Positions 1 through 8,637 of a stretch of 64,000 bases of DNA are shown one piece after another (position 1 is the stretch's first letter; each line of letters opens with the position of its first letter). Both the position numbers and the translations under genes were made by a program. Source of the DNA: CAJXYS01 sp913063035 (GTDB taxonomy: Bacteria; Pseudomonadota; Alphaproteobacteria; Rhodobacterales; Rhodobacteraceae); NCBI RefSeq assembly GCF_050586465.1, contig NZ_JBOCEG010000005.1:310001-374000 (forward strand). The letters are read 5' to 3'. The notes beneath the pieces were generated by a model. It worked only from the letters and a program-made list of their open reading frames with translations. It was not told where the DNA came from and made no database searches.

Positions 1-1647
1 GTCATCAACATTCTGGCCCTGACCGGCGCCTTCTACATGATGCAGATCTACGACCGCGCCCTGCTCAGCGGCAGCGTGCCCACGCTGGTGATGATCTCGA
101 TCCTGGCGCTCGGGCTCTACACCTTCCAGGGCGGGCTGGACGTCGTCCGGTCGCAGATCCTTCAGCGGCTCGGCGCGCGGTTCGACCAGCGCGTGGCGCC
201 GGCGGCGCACCAGATGACGCTGGACATGCCGCGCTTCGGCTTTTCGCTGGCCGAGGCGCTGGAACGGGGCCGCTACGTCGACACGCTCCGCGGGTTCTTC
301 TCGGGGCCTGCGCTGGTCGCGCTGTTCGATTTGCCGTGGATGCCGGTGTTCCTGGCGTTCGTCTTCTTCCTTCACCCGTTCCTGGGCGCCCTGACGCTTG
401 GCGGCGCGGTCTTCCTGACCTGCCTGGCCGTGCTGACCGAGCTGCTGAGCCGCAAGGCCAACCGCGAGTCGAACCGCGCCGCGGTCGCGCGCAGCACCGT
501 GGCCGAGGCCAATGCGCGCAATGCCGACGTTATCAAGGCGATGGGGTTTTCCAGGCGCGCGCTCGCGCATTTCCAGAAGGTCAACGACGAGCACCTGCGC
601 CTGAATTCCCGGGCCAGCGGGGTCACCGGCACCGTCGGCTCGATTTCCAAGGTGCTGCGGATGATGCTGCAATCGGCCGTGCTGGGGCTCGGGGCCTATC
701 TGACGATCATGGGCGAGATGTCGGCCGGTGCGATCATCGCGGCGTCGGTGGCCGCGGCCCGTGCGCTGGCCCCCATCGACGCCTGCATCGGCAACTGGAA
801 GAACATCATCATGGCCAAGGCGGCCTATGAAAAGGTCAAGGAGACCGTCGCCGCCCTGCCCGACGAGACGCAGCCGATGCAGCTGCCGGACCCGACGGAG
901 CGTTTCGACGTCAGCGGCGTCACCGTCGTCGCGCCGGCCTCGGGCAAGGTGCTGCTGTCGGATATCTCGATCTCGCTCGAGAAGGGGCAGGCGCTTGGCC
1001 TGATCGGCCCGAGCGGCGGCGGCAAGTCCTCGCTGATGCGGGCGATGGCCGGGGTCTGGCCGGTCTTGCGGGGCCATGTCCGCATGGACGGCTGCGACCT
1101 GACCCAGTGGAGCGAGGACGCCATCGGCCGGTCCTTCGGCTACCTGCCCCAGGACTACACGCTGTTCGACACCAGTATCGCGCGCAACATCTCACGGCTG
1201 GCCGATCCCGATCCCGAGAAGGTCATCGCGGCGGCCAGGGCCGCCGGGGTGCACGAGATGATCACCGCGCTGCCCGATGGGTACGAGACGGATCTCGGGT
1301 CGGGCGGTATCAACCTGAGCGGCGGCCAGACCCAGCGTCTCGGCCTAGCGCGGGCGCTCTATGGCGATCCCTTCATCGTCCTGCTGGACGAGCCGAACTC
1401 CAATCTCGACGCCGCGGGCGAGCAGGCGGTCAACGCCGCGATCCACGGCATCAAGGAGCGCGGGGGCATCGTCGTGGTGATCGCCCACCGTCCCAGCGCG
1501 CTGGAGCATGTCGACCTCGTCGGCGTGATCCAGGGCGGTCAGCTCGTCAATCTCGGGCCGAAGGAAGAGGTCATGCGCGTGAAGCCGTCCCGAACCGCGG
1601 CCCGGAGTCCGGCCGCCGACGCCAAGCCCAGGACCGAAGTGGCCTGA
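1..1647 (+). CDS. Type I secretion ABC transporter, PrtD/LapB-like (5' end outside window)
   Basis: Inner-membrane exporter of a T1SS: an ABC transporter that drives RTX proteins through an HlyD/outer-membrane channel. The frame is open from base 1, and its first residues already match the first transmembrane helix of the family (a LTGAFYMMQIYDRALLSGSVP-like stretch, split here by the edge), so the start codon lies upstream. The first half holds membrane helices. The ATPase half shows a Walker A (GPSGGGKSS, about 1006-1032), a signature LSGGQTQRL (about 1315-1341) and a Walker B ending LLDEPNSNLD (about 1381-1410), the wording typical of PrtD-type exporters. The next genes are an RTX protein and an HlyD adaptor, forming one operon. 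No TolC-type outer-membrane gene follows, so the channel must come from elsewhere, possibly the one at 24.5 kb. That last point is inference. Confidence 0.93.
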   Translation, partial: VINILALTGAFYMMQIYDRALLSGSVPTLVMISILALGLYTFQGGLDVVRSQILQRLGARFDQRVAPAAHQMTLDMPRFGFSLAEALERGRYVDTLRGFFSGPALVALFDLPWMPVFLAFVFFLHPFLGALTLGGAVFLTCLAVLTELLSRKANRESNRAAVARSTVAEANARNADVIKAMGFSRRALAHFQKVNDEHLRLNSRASGVTGTVGSISKVLRMMLQSAVLGLGAYLTIMGEMSAGAIIAASVAAARALAPIDACIGNWKNIIMAKAAYEKVKETVAALPDETQPMQLPDPTERFDVSGVTVVAPASGKVLLSDISISLEKGQALGLIGPSGGGKSSLMRAMAGVWPVLRGHVRMDGCDLTQWSEDAIGRSFGYLPQDYTLFDTSIARNISRLADPDPEKVIAAARAAGVHEMITALPDGYETDLGSGGINLSGGQTQRLGLARALYGDPFIVLLDEPNSNLDAAGEQAVNAAIHGIKERGGIVVVIAHRPSALEHVDLVGVIQGGQLVNLGPKEEVMRVKPSRTAARSPAADAKPRTEVA

Positions 1648-1673
1648 CCCTCGTCCAACCGCGGAGAAAGACC

Positions 1674-3524
1674 ATGATCCCCGTCCATGCCAGAAAGCCG
1701 CAGCCGAGCCTTGGCCAGCAACAGCTGGACGCCATGCGCTCGCTGCGCCGCGACGAAGACGACACGTCCAATCGCAAGGCGTTCGTGCTGCTCGGCTCCA
1801 TACTTGCCGTGATCGCCTATCTGCGCTCCTTCATCGACCCGGGCGAGGCCTTCGCAAACGCGGCCCGCCCGAAGCCGCGCCCCGAGTCCGAGGACAAAGG
1901 CGGGGACGCGTTGATCCCCGCAGAGGTCCGCGAGGCGTTCCTCGCCGACGAGCCGACCGGAAGCCTGCCCGGCGACGGTGCCGGCCAAGGCGCCGGTGAG
2001 GCAGGGCAGGAAGCGTCCGCCATGACGCAGCGCACGATTCCCGGCAGCGACAACCAGAGCTTCCTGATCGGCGTCGACGATCCGCCCGTCTTCGATTTCT
2101 CGGACCTGCCGCCGCCGCCGGACGTGACGGTGCGACAAGTGCGGCTCGACGGTTTCGACGAGTTCGCCCTGTTCGACCCGGGCCCCGGCGCCTCGGCGTC
2201 CGGATCGCGCCCGGTCTCTGCGCCGCCCCCGGCCGCGCGCCCGTCCCGGGGATCGGACGAAGAGGATGGCGGGGTGCCCGGCGGTGACGAGATTCCGGTC
2301 CCGCCGCCTGCCAACGACAACGAACCACCGGCGCAGGACGGCGCGGCCGGCGGCGGTGCCACCGAGGACCCGGCGGCGGAGCCCGGTCAGGGTGACGATG
2401 ATGACGCCGGCGGCGCGGGTGCTGCCCCGGGCGCCCAGGGCCCCGCGGCCGGTGAAGACGACGATCCCGGCGCGGGGGTCGGTGCCGGCGACACCGGGAC
2501 TGGCGGGGCCGGCGGCGATCCGGGCGCGATCTGCGGTGACGGTGGACATGTCCCGCAAGACCCCGATGACGCGCGCGGCTGCGCCGGCGAGATGCCGCAT
2601 CACGCCGCCCCGATCACGGGAACGCACGGGCGCGATCTCATCCTCGGCACGCCGGGCGACGACGATATCCTGGGCCGTGCGGGCGCGGACCGGATCGATG
2701 CCCGCGAGGGAACGAACACCGTTTTCGCCGGCGCCGGCGACGATCACGTCCTTGGCGGTGCCGGGCGCGACATCCTTGCCGGCGATGCGGGTGACGACAC
2801 CCTCGTCGCCGAGGCCGGCCGGGACACGCTGATAGGCAGCGCGGGCGACGACCGGCTCTTCGGCGGTCCTGGTGACGACCTCGTGCGCGGCGGCGCCGGA
2901 GACGACATCATCCATGACGGGCCGGGGCGCGACACCGTCCTCGGCGACGGTGGCGATGACCATGTCGTCGTCACGGCCGATGCCGACCCGGATGTCTTCC
3001 ACGGCGGCGACGGGACCGATACGCTGGATCTCTCTTCTGCCGAGGGCCTCGTCCATGTGGACATGGACGAAGGCGTGATCGAATGGGCGGACGGCAGCGT
3101 CGATCTCTTCACCTCCTTCGAACGCTTCGTCGGCATCCCCGGCGGCGAGACCCGCCCGGGCATGGAGGGGCGCGACGAAGACGGACCAGCCTTTCACAAG
3201 GTGCTCGGTTTCGGGGTGGGGGATCGCCTGAAGCGCGACGACGACATGATGCGGCTCGACGATTTCTCCGACCCTGCCGGCCCGGCCCACCGGGTGGAGG
3301 GATCCGAGCTTGCCGCGCGGATCGAGACGATGTCGGGCGCGACCCCCGATCGGCAACCGACCCGGCTGGCCTTCGAGGCGCAGGCCGACAAGGTCGTCAC
3401 GGATCGCCTCTTCGGGGACGATCCGCGCGGCATGAACAAGATCGACTTCGAGAGCCGCATCGCCCGCGAGACCGGCGATGACGCGTTCGACACTCTGACC
3501 TCTTACCAGGAGTTTGCGGCATGA
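1674..3524 (+). CDS. Membrane-anchored RTX (hemolysin-type calcium-binding repeat) protein
   Basis: A 616-residue protein between a T1SS ABC exporter and its adaptor. The frame is open far upstream, but ATG 1674 follows GGAGAAAG and fits the spacing after the exporter, so it is chosen. Residues about 35-53 form one hydrophobic helix (RKAFVLLGSILAVIAYL). A long Pro/Gly/Asp-rich disordered segment follows, then about residues 315-455 with nonapeptide RTX repeats (GGAGDD, GGPGDD, GDGGDD types) that bind calcium and fold into a beta-roll. A C-terminal region of about 160 residues is not recognised. An N-terminal anchor on an RTX protein is unusual: the usual cargo has only a C-terminal secretion signal. 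It may be a tethered periplasmic component rather than cargo. Its stop overlaps the next start (ATGA). Confidence 0.85.
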   Translation: MIPVHARKPQPSLGQQQLDAMRSLRRDEDDTSNRKAFVLLGSILAVIAYLRSFIDPGEAFANAARPKPRPESEDKGGDALIPAEVREAFLADEPTGSLPGDGAGQGAGEAGQEASAMTQRTIPGSDNQSFLIGVDDPPVFDFSDLPPPPDVTVRQVRLDGFDEFALFDPGPGASASGSRPVSAPPPAARPSRGSDEEDGGVPGGDEIPVPPPANDNEPPAQDGAAGGGATEDPAAEPGQGDDDDAGGAGAAPGAQGPAAGEDDDPGAGVGAGDTGTGGAGGDPGAICGDGGHVPQDPDDARGCAGEMPHHAAPITGTHGRDLILGTPGDDDILGRAGADRIDAREGTNTVFAGAGDDHVLGGAGRDILAGDAGDDTLVAEAGRDTLIGSAGDDRLFGGPGDDLVRGGAGDDIIHDGPGRDTVLGDGGDDHVVVTADADPDVFHGGDGTDTLDLSSAEGLVHVDMDEGVIEWADGSVDLFTSFERFVGIPGGETRPGMEGRDEDGPAFHKVLGFGVGDRLKRDDDMMRLDDFSDPAGPAHRVEGSELAARIETMSGATPDRQPTRLAFEAQADKVVTDRLFGDDPRGMNKIDFESRIARETGDDAFDTLTSYQEFAA

Positions 3525-4849
3525 CCGAGAAGAAAGCAGCCAACGGAACCGGCCAGAAAACCTACTCGATCACCGGCCATGTGATCTCCGGCGTGGTGAT
3601 CTGCGGCCTGCTGGGCGCCGCGGTCTTCGGCTGGGCCGCCCGCGCGGAGCTTTCCGGCGCCGTGGTCGTGCCGGGCGAGGTATCGGTGGACCGCGACCTG
3701 CGGGTCGTTCAGCACCGCGACGGCGGCATCGTCGGGGACATCGTCGTGGACGTGGGCGACACGGTCGCGAAGGGTGACGTGCTCCTGCGTCTCGACGACG
3801 CGGCGGCGCGCACCGAGAAGGCGATCCTGCACGACAAGATCGTGGAACTGTCGATCCGGCTGAGCCGCCTCGAGGCCGAGCGCGACCTGCACGCGCGTTT
3901 CGAGCTGCCGGCGGGGCTCGGGCAGTTCGACGTGAGCGCGGCGGAAATCGCGGCGATCCATGCCGGCGAACGGCGAATTTTCGAAGGCAAGATGGCGTCC
4001 TTTACCAGCCAGCGCGAGCAGCTGGAGCTGAGCATCGACCAGGTCAATGTCGAGATCGAGGGGCTGGACTCGCGGCTGGACGCCAAGGAGGACGAAATCG
4101 GCCTCGTCTCTGCCGAGAATGCCCGGATCGAATCGCTGACCACGCGCAAGCTCAAGGCACAGAACGCGCTGTTCTCCATCAACCGCGAGCATGTGCGCCT
4201 GATCGGCGAGCGGGGCGAGATCGTCTCGGCGCTGGGCCGCGCGCGCAGCCGGGTCAGCGAACTGGAGCTTCAGATCCTGTCGCTGGCCGATACCGTCCGG
4301 ACGGATGCGCAGCGCGAGATCCGCGAGATCGAGACGAAGCTGTCGGAACTCAACGAGCGGCGCCTCGTGATCGAGGATACGCTCTCGCGCACCGAGATCC
4401 GGGCGCCGATCGCGGGCCGTATCAACGACCTGAACGTCAACTCGATCGGCGGGGTGATCACCCCGGCGCAGGTGCTGGCCACGATCGTGCCGGCGGATGC
4501 CGAGCTGGTCTTCAAGGGCCAGGTTCCGGCCGTGCAGATCGAGCAGGTGACCGTCGGCCGCCCGGCCCGGATGCGCTTCCCGGCCTTCGAGCAGAGCAAG
4601 ACGCCCGAAATCTTCGGCACGGTCGATTACGTCGCGGCGGCCGCCACCACCCCCGAGAAGAACGCACCGGGCGCGGTCTACGCCGTGACCGTCGAAACCC
4701 CGGCCGCGGAACTGGCGCGCCTCGGGGGCCGCGCGTTGCGCCCCGGCATGCCGGTGGAGCTTTACATCACCACCGAGGAACGCACCGCGCTCTCCTACCT
4801 GGTCAAGCCGTTCCAGGACCAGCTGGCGCGCGCCTTCCGGGAACGCTGA
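3521..4849 (+). CDS. HlyD-family T1SS periplasmic adaptor (PrtE-like)
   Basis: A 442-residue membrane fusion protein that bridges the inner-membrane ABC exporter and an outer-membrane channel. One membrane helix lies at residues about 20-40, followed by a split lipoyl domain (RVVQHRDGGIVGDIVV and, after the hairpin, RTEIRAPIAGRIN) around a long helical hairpin of about 230 residues, then a beta-barrel domain ending at the C-terminus. This order and length are usual for PrtE/HlyD proteins. The start overlaps the RTX gene stop by four bases, so the two are translationally coupled. Confidence 0.93.
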   Translation: MTEKKAANGTGQKTYSITGHVISGVVICGLLGAAVFGWAARAELSGAVVVPGEVSVDRDLRVVQHRDGGIVGDIVVDVGDTVAKGDVLLRLDDAAARTEKAILHDKIVELSIRLSRLEAERDLHARFELPAGLGQFDVSAAEIAAIHAGERRIFEGKMASFTSQREQLELSIDQVNVEIEGLDSRLDAKEDEIGLVSAENARIESLTTRKLKAQNALFSINREHVRLIGERGEIVSALGRARSRVSELELQILSLADTVRTDAQREIREIETKLSELNERRLVIEDTLSRTEIRAPIAGRINDLNVNSIGGVITPAQVLATIVPADAELVFKGQVPAVQIEQVTVGRPARMRFPAFEQSKTPEIFGTVDYVAAAATTPEKNAPGAVYAVTVETPAAELARLGGRALRPGMPVELYITTEERTALSYLVKPFQDQLARAFRER

Positions 4850-4856
4850 GCCCGAT

Positions 4857-4880
4857 CCGGGCGCCCTCGGGTGCGCCCGG
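4857..4880 (+). terminator. Hairpin after the first T1SS operon
   Basis: A perfect 8-bp stem (CCGGGCGC / GCGCCCGG) with an 8-base loop lies just after the HlyD gene. No T-run follows, so it may be a weak or Rho-assisted terminator, or only an mRNA-stabilising hairpin. Confidence 0.35.
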
Positions 4881-4935
4881 AGGATCCGCCGCACCCTGCA
4901 CATGACCCCCGAACCGGACACGCGGAGCGACAGGA

Positions 4936-6930
4936 ATGATGAACACGAAAGATCCCGAAGACGCCCGCGAAATCGGGGAGGCGCGGCGGGAAGAGGCGCA
5001 GGACAGGCGCGAGGCGGCGCGAGAAGCCGCGGCCGAGGCTGCGGAACGCGCCCGTGAAATGGCAGCCGAACGCCGCGAGGCCGCACGCGAGCGCCGCGAG
5101 GAAGATGCCGGATCGGCGGTGCTGCCGGGACTGCGCCAGGACTACGATGTCCTGTTCGACGGCGAAGATCTCGTGGCCCGCAACCGCTTCACCGGTGTGG
5201 AAACCGGGCTGGAGGACATCGCGACGCTGCGTTTCGACGACGTCTCGGTCACGCGGTCCGCCCTCTTCGAGACCCTGTCCGCCGAGACCGTCCTGGTCGC
5301 GACCGGCGGGCCGGGACAGCTCCAGGTCAACACGCCGGATCCGACGCCCAGCGTTCTCTGGGACCAGGTCGTGCAGGCCGTCGTCGCGGATCTCGCGGTC
5401 GGCCCCACGCTGGCCGCCCGGAGCTACGCGCTGTTGCACACGGCCATCTACGACGCCTGGGCGAGCTTCGACGCCGACGCCGCCCGCGTATCGATCGATA
5501 TCGAGGGTGACAACATCCGGTTCGCCGCGCCCGACCCGGAGACCCAGGAGGCAGCGATGCACGTCGCCGCCCATCATGTTCTGACCGCGCTCTTTCCCGA
5601 GAAGGCGGGCGTTTTCGATACCGTTCTCGCGCAGCGCCTCGAGCTCGACGAGGTTCCGGCCACGGCGGCCGAGGCCGGCATGGATGCGGCCGAGGATCTG
5701 CTCCACTACCGGGCCGGAGAACTGGCGCGCGCCGCGGATACGGCCGATCCCTACAGCCCGGTGAACGCCGGACCGGACGCCGAGCGTGTCGATATCGCGC
5801 GCTGGACGCCGGTTCCGCAGGGCGTCCTGTCGGATACGCCGGACGAGCTTCAGACCTTCCTGACGCCGGAGTTCCGCGTGCTCGAAGGCTTCGGGCTGCC
5901 GGAACGACCGGATGGGACCACGGATTTCGAGGCCACGCGCCCCGAAGGCCCGGAACCCTTCTTCACCACGGCGCAGCAGGGCGCGTCGCTCGACGTCGAG
6001 GCGCGCACCGTGACCCTGGCCGCCGAAGCCGAGATCGCGGGCCGGGCCTATGCGGCCGGCGAGACCGTCGCCGTCGACAAGGACCTGATCGGGCCGGTCA
6101 TCAATCCCGATTTCATCCGGCAGGCCGAAGACATCGTCGCGGCCAGCGCCGGGCTCACCGAGCGCGAGAAGCTCGTCGCCGAGTTCTGGGAAGACGGCAA
6201 GGGCACCTCTTTCCCGCCGGGCACCTGGATGACCTTCGCCCAGTATGTCTCGGAGCGTGACGATCACGGCATCGCCGAGGACGCGCTTCTCTTCATGACG
6301 ATGGGCAATGCCGTCTTCGATGCCGCGATCGCGACCTGGGACGCCAAGGTGCATTTCGATTATGCCCGCCCGGTCACGGTGATCCGCGATCTCGGCGCGC
6401 TCGGGCTGATCGGGGAGCCGGGCACGGACGCGCTGACCGGCGAGACCGGCTACGTGATCGAGGCCTATGCCGGGGTCGATCCCGAAACCGGCGAGAGCCT
6501 GGGTACGCGAACGATCCTCGCCGAGAACTTCATCACCTACCAGCTGCCCGGGGGCGAGTTCTCGCCGCCCTTCGCGGAATACACATCCGGCCACAGCACG
6601 TTTTCCGCGGCCGGGGCCGAGGTGCTGCGCGCCTTTACCGGCTCGGACAGCTTCGGGGCCTCCGTCACGCTGGCGCCGGGCACGAGCGACTTCGACCCGG
6701 CATTGCCGGCGCAGGAAACGATCTTTGCCTGGGACACGTTTTCCGAGGCGGCCGAGGGCGCCGGCCTGTCGCGGATCTACGGCGGCATCCATTTCGAGGA
6801 CGGCGATCTCGACGGGCGCGCGACGGGCGAGACCTACGGTACGGATGCCTACGACCTGGGCACACGCTTCGCGGAGGGGGACATCACCGATGCCGATCGC
6901 CCCTTCTTCGAGGAGTATTTCGTCCTTTAG
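4936..6930 (+). CDS. Vanadium-dependent haloperoxidase (PAP2 fold)
   Basis: A 664-residue enzyme predicted to use vanadate and hydrogen peroxide to oxidise halides, giving halogenated organics or hypohalous acid. The complete metal site can be read: Lys471 and Arg478-Pro479 (KVHFDYARP), Ser551-Gly552-His553 (TSGHS, the acid-base histidine) and Ser612-Arg613...His619 (SRIYGGIH), where His619 would bind vanadium. The spacings KxxxxxxRP and SRxxxxxH are exact. PAP2 phosphatases share the fold, but the length and the N-terminal helical half (SYALLHTAIYDAW) favour the haloperoxidase family. Residues 1-60 form an unusual, highly charged Ala/Arg/Glu helix. There is no Sec signal peptide, so export would need another route; the T1SS directly upstream is a possible one (inference). 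ATG 4936 follows GACAGGA. Confidence 0.88.
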   Translation: MMNTKDPEDAREIGEARREEAQDRREAAREAAAEAAERAREMAAERREAARERREEDAGSAVLPGLRQDYDVLFDGEDLVARNRFTGVETGLEDIATLRFDDVSVTRSALFETLSAETVLVATGGPGQLQVNTPDPTPSVLWDQVVQAVVADLAVGPTLAARSYALLHTAIYDAWASFDADAARVSIDIEGDNIRFAAPDPETQEAAMHVAAHHVLTALFPEKAGVFDTVLAQRLELDEVPATAAEAGMDAAEDLLHYRAGELARAADTADPYSPVNAGPDAERVDIARWTPVPQGVLSDTPDELQTFLTPEFRVLEGFGLPERPDGTTDFEATRPEGPEPFFTTAQQGASLDVEARTVTLAAEAEIAGRAYAAGETVAVDKDLIGPVINPDFIRQAEDIVAASAGLTEREKLVAEFWEDGKGTSFPPGTWMTFAQYVSERDDHGIAEDALLFMTMGNAVFDAAIATWDAKVHFDYARPVTVIRDLGALGLIGEPGTDALTGETGYVIEAYAGVDPETGESLGTRTILAENFITYQLPGGEFSPPFAEYTSGHSTFSAAGAEVLRAFTGSDSFGASVTLAPGTSDFDPALPAQETIFAWDTFSEAAEGAGLSRIYGGIHFEDGDLDGRATGETYGTDAYDLGTRFAEGDITDADRPFFEEYFVL

Positions 6931-6933
6931 CGT

Positions 6934-6958
6934 CGATGCCGCCCCGGCCGGGGCATCG
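6934..6958. terminator. Bidirectional hairpin between convergent genes
   Basis: An inverted repeat (CGATGCC / GGCATCG) with a GC-rich inner part sits in the 30-base gap between the convergent haloperoxidase and permease genes. It could end both transcripts. Confidence 0.5.
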
Positions 6959-6960
6959 GG

Positions 6961-8016
6961 TCAGGCGAGGGTCCAGAGCTGGAACAGAAGCCCGGCCGTG
7001 AATGCCCCCGAGAGCGAGAGCGCGAGGTAAAGCAGGAAGACGCGCGGCTTGACCAGCGCCCAGACGGCGATGGCGGCGGGCAGCGACGTCACCCCGCCGG
7101 CGACGAGAAAGGCAAGACCGGCCCCGTGCGCCATGCCCTGGTCGATCAGCCCGCCGACCAGCGGCAGCGCCGCGTAGCCGTTCAGGTAGGCGGGCACACC
7201 CACCACCGTGCCGAGCGCGATCGGCGCCAGGCCCGTGCCACCCAGGACGGAGGTCACCGTCTCGGCCGGGATGAAGGCGAGCATCAGGCTTTCCAGCAGG
7301 AAGGCGAGCGTCAGCCACTTGGCCAGGAACAGCGTCACGCTCAGCGCCTCGCGGCCGAATTTCGCGCGCCGGTCCGCGTGGGCCCAGAAGCGCCAGACAA
7401 CCGGCTTGGGATCGTGGATCTTGCGCCCGCCGCAACCGCCGTTCCCGATGCCCGGACGGAGCGGATCGGAGAGCCCGCCATGCGCCGACAGAAGGTGCAC
7501 CGCCCAGCCGCCGAACAGGCCGAGCCCGACAGCGGCCAGCGTCTTGGCGACGGCGAATTCCAGGCCGAGCACCCCGGTCGTCAGGACGAACATCGACGGG
7601 TCCATGACCGGCGAGGCCAGCCAGAACGCCATCACCGCCGAGAGCGGCACGCCCATGGCCAGGAGCGCTGCGATCAGCGGGATCACCCCGCAGGAGCAGA
7701 ACGGTGAAAGCCCGCCGGCCAGCGCGGCCAACAGGATCATCACCGCCGGCGCCCCCGTGAAGGCCCGGGCGATCAGGTTGTCCGCCCCGGTCGCCCCGGC
7801 CCAGGCCGCCAGCAGGATCGACAGCACCAGGAAGGGGGCCGTGTCCAGCAGGGACCGGGTCGTGAAGACGAGCGAGTCGCGCGCCTGCGCGGCGTCGAGT
7901 ACCGCGACCGCGGCGAGGATCAGGGCCGAGGCCATCCAGACACGATGGTCGCGCCACAGAGACCGCAAGACCAGTGCGGGCCGGGTCGCGACGAGGCTTG
8001 TATCGGTCATTTGCAA
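6961..8016 (-). CDS. Permease of the ArsP/YraQ (UPF0718, DUF318) family
   Basis: A 351-residue inner-membrane protein with about eight hydrophobic helices. The motif SPFCSCGVIP in the first half and the repeated pattern GVPAYLNGYAALPL in the second half are marks of this permease family. Characterised members (ArsP) export trivalent organoarsenicals; others have no known substrate. Only an ArsR-type regulator lies upstream, 49 bases away on the same strand, so the two probably form an operon for metalloid resistance. A cysteine-bearing Gly-rich stretch (NGGCGGRK) in the central loop may be a metal-contact site. Substrate is not proved by the sequence. Confidence 0.85.
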   Translation of the reverse strand: MQMTDTSLVATRPALVLRSLWRDHRVWMASALILAAVAVLDAAQARDSLVFTTRSLLDTAPFLVLSILLAAWAGATGADNLIARAFTGAPAVMILLAALAGGLSPFCSCGVIPLIAALLAMGVPLSAVMAFWLASPVMDPSMFVLTTGVLGLEFAVAKTLAAVGLGLFGGWAVHLLSAHGGLSDPLRPGIGNGGCGGRKIHDPKPVVWRFWAHADRRAKFGREALSVTLFLAKWLTLAFLLESLMLAFIPAETVTSVLGGTGLAPIALGTVVGVPAYLNGYAALPLVGGLIDQGMAHGAGLAFLVAGGVTSLPAAIAVWALVKPRVFLLYLALSLSGAFTAGLLFQLWTLA

Positions 8017-8065
8017 AGCTCCGGCATCTTGATCGTGTCTGGGCGAGTGGCCCGGTGCGTGCGGG

Positions 8066-8383
8066 TCATGTTGCGGATTCTTCCGTCGCGACCCGAACGC
8101 CTACGCAGCATTCCGCGGTCAGGAAGGTCAGAACCCGCGTTATGGCGGGGTAGTCGGCGCGGTTGAAAACCTCGCGCCCGCGCTTTTCCTGGATCACCAG
8201 CCCGGCATCCACCAGCGTCGAGAGATGATGGGCCAGCGTCGAGGCGGGCAGCCCGAGATGCGCGCCGATATCGCCGACGCGCAGCCCCTCGGCGCCCGCC
8301 TTGACCAGAAGGCGGAAGATCGACAGGCGGGCATCATGGCCGAGAGCGGCAAGCGCGCGGGCGTTGGGACTGGTCATGCTCAT
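8066..8383 (-). CDS. arsR: ArsR-family transcriptional repressor
   Basis: A 105-residue winged helix-turn-helix regulator. Residues about 35-65 form the recognition helix region (LGLPASTLAHHLSTL) and the wing follows (IQEKRGREVF). The usual ELCVCDL metal site of E. coli ArsR is missing. Instead, a vicinal pair Cys92-Cys93 (AECCVG) sits in the C-terminal helix, as in Acidithiobacillus-type ArsR, where such cysteines bind As(III). It probably represses itself and the downstream permease, and releases DNA when metalloid binds. A palindrome lies just upstream of its start. Confidence 0.88.
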   Translation of the reverse strand: MSMTSPNARALAALGHDARLSIFRLLVKAGAEGLRVGDIGAHLGLPASTLAHHLSTLVDAGLVIQEKRGREVFNRADYPAITRVLTFLTAECCVGVRVATEESAT

Positions 8384-8400
8384 GGGCCCAATATAACCAG

Positions 8401-8412
8401 AAAACTAGTTTT
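8401..8412. promoter_or_regulatory. Candidate ArsR operator
   Basis: A perfect 12-bp palindrome, AAAACTAGTTTT, lies 18-29 bases before the arsR start, inside an AT-rich patch (8390-8432) that contrasts with its GC-rich surroundings. Its position fits an autoregulatory operator overlapping the promoter. Confidence 0.5.
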
Positions 8413-8526
8413 GTAAATATTTTTCGAATCACATCGTCCGGTGCGCGCCCGGCCCGGCGGCGTCCAGCCGCGAAGATCGGGCCGGAGTCTGCCGTCCGGC
8501 GATATATCTAAAGGTCAAAGGCCGAG

Positions 8527-8559
8527 GCTTCATAAAACTGTTACAAAAGTTTTACAAAA
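8527..8559 (+). promoter_or_regulatory. PhoB box upstream of pstS
   Basis: Three 7-base units, GCTTCAT, CTGTTAC and GTTTTAC, start at 8527, 8538 and 8549. Each is followed by AAAA, giving an exact 11-base period. This is the direct-repeat architecture of PhoB binding sites (CTGTCAT-like unit plus 4-base AT spacer). It lies about 80 bases before pstS, so the operon is expected to be induced by phosphate starvation through the phoB gene at its own end. Confidence 0.8.
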
Positions 8560-8637
8560 GGTAAGCGCAGCCGATCTAGTCACCGCAGCGAGGGCACGGC
8601 TCGCGTGCCCCGGACCCGAGAACTGAGGAGCGAACGA

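Noticed and set aside
8384..8637. A phoR gene or small regulator between arsR and pstS
   Set aside because: Only 254 bases are available and they contain promoter signals, not a coding frame.
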